From Setoptus koraiensis (taxonomy: Eukaryota; Arthropoda), in the NCBI GenBank assembly GCA_048013815.1, contig CM106585.1, positions 5,828,001 to 5,892,000 of the forward strand: 64,000 nucleotides of DNA. Reading direction: 5' to 3'. The notes below the pieces were generated by a model. It saw nothing but the letters and a program-made list of their open reading frames with translations. It had not been told where the DNA came from and did not search any database. The position numbers were made by a program, and so were the translations under genes. The first letter of the stretch is position 1. Every line of letters starts with the position of its first letter. Of the stretch, positions 56,278-64,000 are shown in pieces.

Positions 56278-57654
56278 ATGCTGCTAATTGTGTGATGTGT
56301 GGCGCCAATTGTCGCCACTATTGTCTAATGGCTACGTAATAGAAAATATCTGTGCTGACGATGTGATTGAAATGATGACGACACGCGCTTGCTGTTAATT
56401 AATGGCAATCAAATTGCAATCAATTGCACAACTAATTGGTATCGATTGCGAGCTGACTTGAGGCAATAGTAACTTGAATATTGTAACTTGTTGGACTAGA
56501 TTGATTGACACTTTGGTTGTGCTGCTGCTGTTGCTGTTGACAATCAGACAACTAGCGATCGGCAATCAATTGTCGGCGAGCATTAAAATAACAATTAACA
56601 TTAAAATTGCCAGCGTGTCATTTGTCGATTAACTGTTGACTGTCAATGGCTCATCAGCAACTCTGATGAATGAATCAAATGAATATAATATAATCTTGGT
56701 TAATCGTTGCTCACACAATTATTGCAGATATAGCAAATAGATGAATGTCAACTGGATTCACAGCAACGTATTACGCAGCACGACACAGTCACGTACAAAT
56801 TGACAACTGCTACGAGCAGCGCATTTGCCATCCGATCTGAAGTGATTGCAATTTAAATTTAAATTTGAATTTGAATTTAAATCTCAAGGTTTGAGGTTGT
56901 CAGTTGAGTTGAACTTTTACTGCTGGCTGTCGCCGGCTGGTGCCGCTGTCGCGTTGTAGCCAGTTGTTTGCGGTACAACCAGCAGCAGCAACAACAACCC
57001 GAGCGATCTAACTGTCTTACCCTGCACGGCTAATAATTACAGTGAGTTCTGTCACTTGATGTTGTTTGCTGTTGTTGTGGTTGTTTGCTGTTGCTGTTGT
57101 TGCTCGCGTTGCTGATTATCGTTGGTGGTGCGATGACAATTGTTTCCTCTTTGGAAGGCCACTGGAGATGGGCGATTGCACGGCACGTTTGTTGATATCA
57201 CTCACGGGTAGTCCACATAATGACACACGGGGCGCACGGCGACGATTTGACGATGAATAAAGTGTTATTTTGCATCGCATCACACGCTGTAGTGGATCTG
57301 TCAGTGTCAGATCATCTGTCTCGGCGTGCCGTAGTTGCGCACAGGTGAGTGTGACGCGGTGTGACGCGACCGCACCAATGAGAACGACGAGACGACGGCG
57401 ACGACAACGACAACAAGTATGAGACAAGTGCAACACGCACACTGGCACAATTGTCCGTGTATCGTTATATAACTAAATAGCTAAACTGGCAGCGCAAATG
57501 GCACCTAGTATCGCTGGCTGCATTCGACGGGCTGCACTCGACGGGCCGGCGCAGCAGTTTGTCTTAATCAGTTTGTCGGCTGAGTCGCCCGTTGAGCTTG
57601 CGTGAGTCGCTTGCTGCTCGGCTCACGCTGGCTAGACCCCGGCCTGCCCGACAG

Positions 57655-57694
57655 GTGAGCCCTTGTGAGCCCTTGTGAGCCCTTGTGAGCCTGG
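57655..57694. repeat. Tandem repeat, four 10-bp units (gtgagccctt)
   Basis: Three exact gtgagccctt units plus a fourth, gtgagcctgg. The array begins right after ACAG, so each start resembles a splice donor. Two further caggtgagccgagt copies occur at about 57892-57917. Confidence 0.9.
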
Positions 57695-58322
57695 CTGGCG
57701 GCGGCGTTGGCAGAGCATGGCCGGGCAAGGTGCCCGGCGGTGCGCAGACACGACAGCGACTCGCATGCGGCAACAGCGCCGACAGCAACAAGTGCAAGTG
57801 CTGCCAACTTGCCTACCTGTCGGGTGCGTTCCTTCGGCTGTCGCTTGTGCGCCGACTCGGCCGGCGAGCCAAGTCGGCGGACAGGTGAGCCGAGTCGGCG
57901 CACAGGTGAGCCGAGTGTCGGCGTGCCAACATGTTGTCGCTGGCGGCGATGCTCGCCAGAGCGGCTTGCCAGAGAGTGGTCGCCGTAATTGTTGTTGCGA
58001 TGCCGGGTCGCGATGTTTGCCTGTCACGTTTGGCCTGTTGGCGGCCCGACAGCGCACAGCGGCCCGACGGTGGAGAGCGGCCCGATGGTATAGAGCGGCT
58101 CAACGGCCAGTGTTATACTGGCAGTATACGGCCCAGTAAACAGCGCTGGCGGGTAGCGGCAAGTGGCTGCACGACGGTACCGGCATTGAGCGGGCACATT
58201 CGGGCCACTCCCGCGGCTGGGCACCGGTACCTGCACCGCATTACCTGTGCGCAAATCACGGCAGCATGCTGGCTGCCGTTGCGGTGCCAGCGTCGCCCTC
58301 GCATGCGCACTGACGCACACCG

Positions 58323-58360
<38 letters not shown>
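58323..58360. repeat. (CA)n microsatellite
   Basis: Nearly uninterrupted CA run of about 38 bp. Confidence 0.95.
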
Positions 58361-58362
<2 letters not shown>

Positions 58363-59704
58363 ACACACTGCAAGGCCTCTAGTAAAAGCTGACAAGATGG
58401 TGAGAGTCGCGCAGTGAGATAACCGAACCAACACTCTGTTGGCGAAGCACGCTCGCTGGCCGGCACTGACTGACGCCCGGGCCAGCCGAACCGCTCCAGC
58501 CACTCACCTGGTGCGGCCAGTCGCGGGCCGGGCCGCCTACGGCGGCTCCAGTTTTGCGGCTCCAGTTTTGCGGCTCCAGTTTTGCGGCTCGCCCGATCGC
58601 TCGGCGCCCCCGAACTCGTCCGCCGGCCGGCACCGGATGTGGACGGAGCACAGGGGGGCGGCGCGCGGCGAGCGTGAAGCCCAAACGCAACGGACGGTGC
58701 AACACAAACAGTAACTGGCAAACAGTTTGCCCGTAAACAGGTTTATCGCGTTACGAGCGCGCTTAATTGCTACCTCCGATCCAATGTCATTGTTGTGTCT
58801 CTCGCTGGCTTCTTATCGGCTTCTCATATTCGCATTGGCTCCGCTTGCGCTGGCCGGCCCGCCTGTGCGCTAACTGTCGCCCGATTCGAAGCGCACACTT
58901 GTTGACACTTCCTCCAGTGCCGTCTGCCGAGCGGCGTTTGCGGCTTGGCTCGCCACTGTGCCCGCAACGGGCGCAATCGGCCGCAAACACCCGCAATCGA
59001 CCGCAATCACCCGCCAGCGGACGCAATTGCTCGCAACGACGCCGGTATCAGGCTGTGATCGGACAATGCCATTGGCGTGTCAACTCGTTCGCCCGCGCCA
59101 CCGGGCCGATCGATCGCGCGCCAATCACGCAAACCGACGTCGGCGCTGCCGTCGTTGTTGTTGTTGTCGTCGCTGTTTTCGTTGTTGTTGTTGTTGTTTT
59201 CGTTGGCGCTGTCGTCTTGGCCGGCCCGCTCGCCGCTCACCTGGTGACATTGGCCAGACACTGGTTGTGGCAGTTCAACGTATCATTATCGGGCGCGTCG
59301 GACTGTATGCACTTGTTGCGCTTGTTGTCATCGACTGGTGGCAGCGCTCGCTTTGCGCGTCCCGTTTGGGGCGACAGGGCGGCTGTGGCGGGCACGAGTT
59401 GAGCATGTTGCTGTTGCAGCTTTCAATGGCACGCCGATAATTAGCTTGCGGTCTGCGCGCCGGCGCCTTGCCAGCCGTCGACTGTCAGCCGGGCAAAGTT
59501 CGGGGGTTGACAAAGTCGGGCAAAGTTGACGGGGCACGGGCACAGTTGGCGTGGCGGACGCGGCGCACCGTCAATCAGATGCGCTCCTCGATGCGCGAGG
59601 CTCGATCCGGGGCACCCAAGGCGCAAGCCGATTTAGTGGCTGGCTGGCGGCGCCACCAATGACGCAAGTGCCTGTTGCGCACACTGAAACAGCATATGCA
59701 AAAA

Positions 59705-59744
59705 TGAAAATGTGTGCTCGATGGGCCGACCGAGCACATTTTCA
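59705..59744. repeat. Inverted repeat, 14-bp arms
   Basis: Left arm tgaaaatgtg(tg)ctcg at 59705-59720, right arm cgagcacattttca at 59731-59744. The arms are perfectly complementary apart from two extra bases (tg) in the left arm, with a 10 nt loop. It would form a stable hairpin in RNA of either strand. Confidence 0.88.
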
Positions 59745-59790
59745 TCGAGCGCCGAGCTGCTCGCAAACACTTTCGTTGCATCCATTGTGC

Positions 59791-59850
59791 TCGACACAAG
59801 CTCGGCAAGCTCGACACAAGCTCGGCAAGCCCGACACGAACTCGGCAAGC
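59791..59850. repeat. Tandem repeat, three 20-bp units
   Basis: Unit tcgacacaagctcggcaagc twice exact, then ccgacacgaactcggcaagc. Further partial copies of cgacacaagc appear to 59904. Confidence 0.92.
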
Positions 59851-59854
59851 TCGC

Positions 59855-59881
59855 CTTTTTATCGGCTGGCCCGATAAAAAG
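59855..59881. repeat. Perfect 11-bp-arm hairpin
   Basis: Arms ctttttatcgg (59855-59865) and ccgataaaaag (59871-59881) are exact reverse complements with a 5 nt loop (ctggc). It directly follows the 20-bp tandem array, and the right arm word ccgataaaaag recurs at about 59908-59918. Confidence 0.92.
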
Positions 59882-60584
59882 TCGGCGAGCTCGACACAAG
59901 CCCGATAAAAAGCGCGGCTTGTCGCTGGCGAAACGAGCAGCAAGACGAGCCAGAGACGGAAAAGTGTTGCTCTTTGGGCTGACGACATTACATGATTGCC
60001 GCTATTACGCCGCCAGGCCATTATGGCACGCGGAAAGTAACAAGACAAAATCAATGCCAAGTAAATCATGAGAGCCGTCGTTTAACAATCGCGTATCCTC
60101 CTATTCGCATGGGCGCTCGTCGATGCTCGACGCTTGTTGTTTGCCGGCTGACGCTTGTTGTTTGTCGGTTGTCGCTGTCGGTTGTTGCTGTCGGTTGTCG
60201 CTGTCGGTGCTCGCCGAGTGCAGTTTGGATAGCAGAATCGGCTGAACAGATACACCAATTATCCGCACACACACACATGCAGTTATTAGCCGCAGACGGA
60301 TAGCAGATAAATATTCTTTTTTTGTGCTTAATCTGCCCGGCTGACGGCACGCAAGCGGCAGTTTCCACAAGAGTCGTATCCAGCTCATATCCAGCTCATA
60401 TCCATCTCATGCTCATCGCATATCCATCTAGAGAGCCGCGGCGAGCAGGTATTTATGACACCATACAAAACATATTCCATCAATGAGCGCCATCGACGAG
60501 CATGCCAGCCGAGCTGAGCGTACGTACGTCTTGTCGGGCCGACAATGCCAAGCGCTGCTAGATGCTCCCTGATGCCGTCAGCAT

Positions 60585-60770
60585 GTTGCTGTTGTTGTTT
60601 ATCCGATAATAGTCGGCGATATTTGCACTGTTGCCGTTGCTGTTGTTGCCGCCGTTGTTGTTGCCGCCGTTGTTGTTGCCGCTGCTGTTGCCGCTGTTGT
60701 TGTTGCCGTTGTTGTTGTTGTTGTTGTTGTTGCTGTTGTTGCTGTTGTTGTTGCTGTTGCGCACCCAATG
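60585..60770. repeat. GTT/GCC/GCT triplet tract
   Basis: A long imperfect triplet repeat (gttgttgttgccgcc and variants). All long open frames here (poly-Gln, poly-Asn, poly-Cys) are produced by the repeat. Confidence 0.92.
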
Positions 60771-61788
60771 CACTTTTTGTCAGCTACCTGTGTGCCTTAA
60801 GTAACCTTAACATGCCGATATGTCAATACCGACGAACAGCAAACTGGTTCTTGTTGTTTGCACCATCCATGGGATGGCACCATCTCGCACTGACGCCGAT
60901 GACTCGCTACTACCAACAGCACACTGCAGCGAAAAACAAATTGATCAACAGCAACAATTTGTTGCTCATACTCAATTCATGATAATCATAATTTGCCTGC
61001 TGCTTCCATCGAGCTTAATATATTAGTATTAATGCTTGTGCCGAGCCAGTGCAAATGATGGCCGACCGGACCAGATACCAAGCGTGTGCACCATTGTGTA
61101 ACCGGCCAATAATTGGCGCTGGGCTCACACTTTGACTGGCTTTCGCTGGGGGCCGCAACTGTCAGCCACTAACTACTAGCCACTAACTATCATTAAATTG
61201 GCGTCTCATCATTAAACTGCCAGTGAGTCACTGGCGGCATCGCCGGCCCAAAGGTGAGCACACAACAGTCTGCAAACATGACACCAGTGTCCATCATCAC
61301 AACAGTGTCAAGACTGAAAAATAGTGTCAAGACTGCGCAGGTAGTGTCGAGACTGGAAAATAATGTCAAGAGTGCAAAATAGAGGAAATAATAGCCGTGT
61401 CGCACACTGTCACAAACTGTCAGCTGACAGCACAATCCCTGCCAGCTGACGAACAGTTATTTCCTAGATCCTTCAAGGCGACTTCCAGGTTGCAACATGT
61501 GCCCGGCGGTGTCGCTTGGCTCGTCGCTTGGGCCCCAATCGATTACATTGTGTGTCGGTGTGTCGGTGTGTCAGTGTCACAACAAACGGCGTGACATGCG
61601 ACAGCGTAACGTTCACCATGCGACCATGTTTGCAAAATGAAAATGTCAAAATCAAATGTCGTTGTACACAAATCGCCCTGCGTTATGCAAATGAGCAACA
61701 AAACGACAGCATGTTGCTGTCAGATTCTGGAAACTGTAAACAGATTAACACACGCCAATCTTTGGCCCGTTTGGTGAGCACTGTACTT

Positions 61789-61814
61789 CTACTATACACT
61801 ATAGTGTATAGTAG
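61789..61814. repeat. Perfect 26-bp palindrome
   Basis: CTACTATACACTA followed at once by its exact reverse complement TAGTGTATAGTAG, with no spacer. Confidence 0.95.
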
Positions 61815-63712
61815 GCGAAGCAGACGACCACAAATACAACAAATCATTGGCGCCTCACAATGATAATTAATACAATGTAATCATAAATGCATGCATGATA
61901 ATTACAGTATCACCGCCAATTTTGCGACCACAATCACCCATTGGAGCCACTCTGCCAATTGACAGTGGCAATTAATGGCTTGTTAGTGGTTGGGCGCAAT
62001 CAAACATTGTATCGCGTTGATAGAAGCACGCGTGTCATCAATAGATCAGCGCAAACGATTACAATCTGAAGAATTAGCTCCACTGTAATTGATCGATCAA
62101 CATGCCTCTCGTGCCGGAGGCAGCCCAACTATGTCGGCGCGTCGTTACGTGACTAATCGAATCATTGGATTATCCAATCGGATATTACGTAATCATAATA
62201 ATGATAAAAAGTGAAACAAGTTGCTTTATAACACCGTATGCGTAGTCTATGCGGAAGTATCAATGTATGATGCAATGGAGCACTATTGCCGGGGTAGTCA
62301 CATAGTTGCGAATGTACTTTTTTGGCTCACTTGAATCAATAATTTTCTTGTATCCAACGAGATTCGTTCCCAGAAACTTCAGGCCGGTTGCTGTTTTTTG
62401 CTGTCACTGGCACGGGCACTTTTTCTGTACTCGCCAAGGGGAAGTGCTGTTGTCGTCTGGTTGTGTGTCGTAGTTTGTGAGTCGCTGAATTACACTTACA
62501 TGCTACTCACCTGTCAAATAACCACTCGTGTGCTGACAGTAGAGAGAGTGGTGGCGGGTAAAACCAAATAGGGAAAAATTGTTCCTTTTAGCAATGGTGT
62601 CAAGACGAGCTAGCCAATATTTATTGCCTGGCTGGACAGAATGTGCGATTTATCGCCGTCATATCTATTTTCTCGGTCGTCGATAGCACTTTGTTTATCT
62701 GATGTCAGTCTGGCGTATTTCACGTGTTTGCCTGATGTTTGTCACGACGCCACTTGGTGCAGATATTTTTTGGCGGCCACTGATAAGACGTGATTGCTCG
62801 CATGGGCAGTTTAGCAATCACTATTTCAGATCACGATGGAAAAACTGGTCAGACAATCGCCATCGTTTAGTCAATCTCAAATTCACACGTTGCACCGGAG
62901 AAAAATAAGTGAAAATTTTGATAAACGCCAGAGAGATTTGGAAGCCAGGCAAGATCCTCGAACAAAAAAGCGTCGCATTATGCGGATAAAAACAAACATT
63001 CGCCGAGACGCCGAGACGCCGAGACGCCGAGATTTGCTGCCGAGATATCGCGCCCAATTCAAATCTGCTCGGAGCGCATGCGCAATAGCGTAACCGAAAA
63101 AGAAGATTTATTTACGCGAACGTCACAGGGGGACGAGTTCGGGGGTGGAGAGGCGTGTATGTTTATTTTGTGCATTCTTTGATTTATTGCGCGCAATAAG
63201 CGCACTCTGTTAGCCGCCTGTTGATGCAGCCGATGACCTCACTCTTTCTGTGGCCAACTGGAATTGTATCAATTTGTTTGTTTTTCATCAATGAATTACC
63301 ATACTATTACTATTATTATCACCAAACAATATCAACTGACCACACAAATATACGCACATTTATAACGGCACCCCTGGGCTGGATTCTCATGCACGGAAAC
63401 ACAGGGCAAGAATATATTATTGAGAGCACAACTGGACAACGACGCAAATTTTAATATCCAACTGGCCTCTTTCTCACAATTATCTCTCCCTAAGCAATTC
63501 CGTCGGCTCAAAACGGACATCGTGCCCGGACAACATTTCTGACTGAGACAGCAGCATATCAATTTGCATATCGCCCCTCTTTGGTGGCTTCTATTCCCAC
63601 CTTTCGACACTACAAACGATCAGTATTAGCAACCAAGCGGCAGCACAAATCCAAAGCCACGTTACACAGCACTCATCACAACAGTACGAGCATCAGATGG
63701 CCAGCATGAATT

Positions 63713-64000
63713 ATGGGTACGTTAGAATTGGAAACTATTAAAAACTATTTATTGAAAATCGGCTACAAGATAGAATATCAATATCTGGTGCACGATTTCA
63801 AACAGTTTCTCTGCAATCCCGACCCGCAGCTTCAAGCACAAATACGCAATCAATTCAAAGATTATGTAAATAGACTGGCAACTGTGTCCATCGAAGATGG
63901 CAAGAAATTCATCATACTTAGGTCCGAGTTTCGGCCACCAAAACCACCGCCCAGACGACACCAAAGCACTAGATCTACTTATGATCAAGTGCCAGCACCT
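63713..64000 (+). CDS. SOWAH-family protein (sosondowah), 5' end, partial at right edge
   Basis: The ATG at 63713 opens a frame that runs without a stop to the end of the window (96 codons); an in-frame TGA lies just upstream at 63707-63709. Residues 1-73 match the SOWAH N-terminal winged-helix domain: LETIKNYLLKIGYKIEYQYL, LVHDFKQFLCNPDPQ, QFKDYVNRLATVSIEDGKKF, IILRSEFRPPKPPP. In animals this is followed by ankyrin repeats, beyond this window. SOWAH proteins are poorly characterised; Drosophila sosondowah is known mainly by sequence. An upstream ATG at 63706 opens a 12-codon frame overlapping this start, a possible brake on translation. The neighbour on the left is ESRP, transcribed away. 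Confidence 0.82.
   Translation, partial: MGTLELETIKNYLLKIGYKIEYQYLVHDFKQFLCNPDPQLQAQIRNQFKDYVNRLATVSIEDGKKFIILRSEFRPPKPPPRRHQSTRSTYDQVPAP

Larger units (their letters stand above)
56278..63712. other. 7.4 kb gene-poor interval upstream of ESRP and SOWAH
   Basis: No protein-coding exon is supported. From about 57.5 to 60 kb the DNA is GC- and CpG-rich with stop-poor frames on both strands, which produces many spurious ORFs. It probably contains the ESRP promoter (transcribed leftward) and, near the right end, the SOWAH promoter. Also present are an AATTTA-type run (56849-56884), a CA run (58323-58360), tandem repeats (57655, 59791), hairpins (59705, 59856), a GTT/GCC triplet tract (60590-60770) and a 26-bp palindrome (61789). 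Confidence 0.5.

Noticed and set aside
57560-60070. Multiple overlapping ORFs up to 211 codons
   Set aside because: CpG-rich, stop-poor DNA with tandem repeats; all six frames are open in places and none shows a domain.

Overview
The window comes from an animal nuclear genome. Genes are split by short GT-AG introns (about 75-150 bp in the compact part). The gene set is purely metazoan: muscle myosin regulatory light chain, sarcoglycan, ESRP/fusilli, class II DYRK kinase, SOWAH and ZnT1. The light chain looks arthropod (alanine/lysine-rich N-terminal extension, acidic-alanine tail), and its N-terminal half reads like mite sequences I remember. An arthropod, possibly a chelicerate, is my best guess; this is inference and the lineage is not fixed by the sequence.

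Region 1 (about 1-20.6 kb) is compact, AT-rich and gene-dense. In order it holds: the 3' end of an unrecognised gene; SPCS1 (signal peptidase complex); a small coiled-coil ORF; ORC5 (origin recognition complex); muscle myosin regulatory light chain on the minus strand; a 3 kb gap with a 105 bp TC microsatellite; an orphan secreted acidic peptide; a TBC1D8/9-type Rab GAP that stops right after its TBC domain; the DEAH helicase DHX35; a four-exon bMERB/NPF protein related to EHBP1 and MICAL-like proteins; a decayed duplicate of a DHX35 segment; mitochondrial-type malate dehydrogenase without a visible presequence; the Brix protein RPF2; and a small coiled-coil ORF.

Region 2 (20.6-26.1 kb) holds the zinc exporter ZnT1 (three exons), preceded by a cluster of metal-response-element cores, and, convergent to it, a four-exon sarcoglycan.

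Region 3 (26-64 kb) is gene-poor and rich in GC, CpG and microsatellites. It holds two large regulatory genes that converge on 38.5-39.3 kb. One is a single-exon class II DYRK kinase of 1491 residues, with an Asn-rich insert inside the kinase N-lobe, a long Asn-rich tail and a run of six exact 18-residue repeats. The other is ESRP/fusilli on the minus strand, which I assembled as ten coding exons from 56277 down to 39269 (1601 residues; DEDDh-like N-terminus, three RRMs, Tyr/Pro-rich tail). The start of a SOWAH gene runs off the right edge.

The genes are mostly unrelated housekeeping and developmental functions, with no operon-like logic. The most unusual signals are a 311 nt stretch without any AG dinucleotide before one ESRP acceptor, the 18-residue repeat array of the DYRK kinase, the MRE cluster at ZnT1, and several perfect hairpins and short tandem arrays in the ESRP upstream region. 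I found no retrovirus-like element, CRISPR array, tRNA or rRNA gene that I could support.
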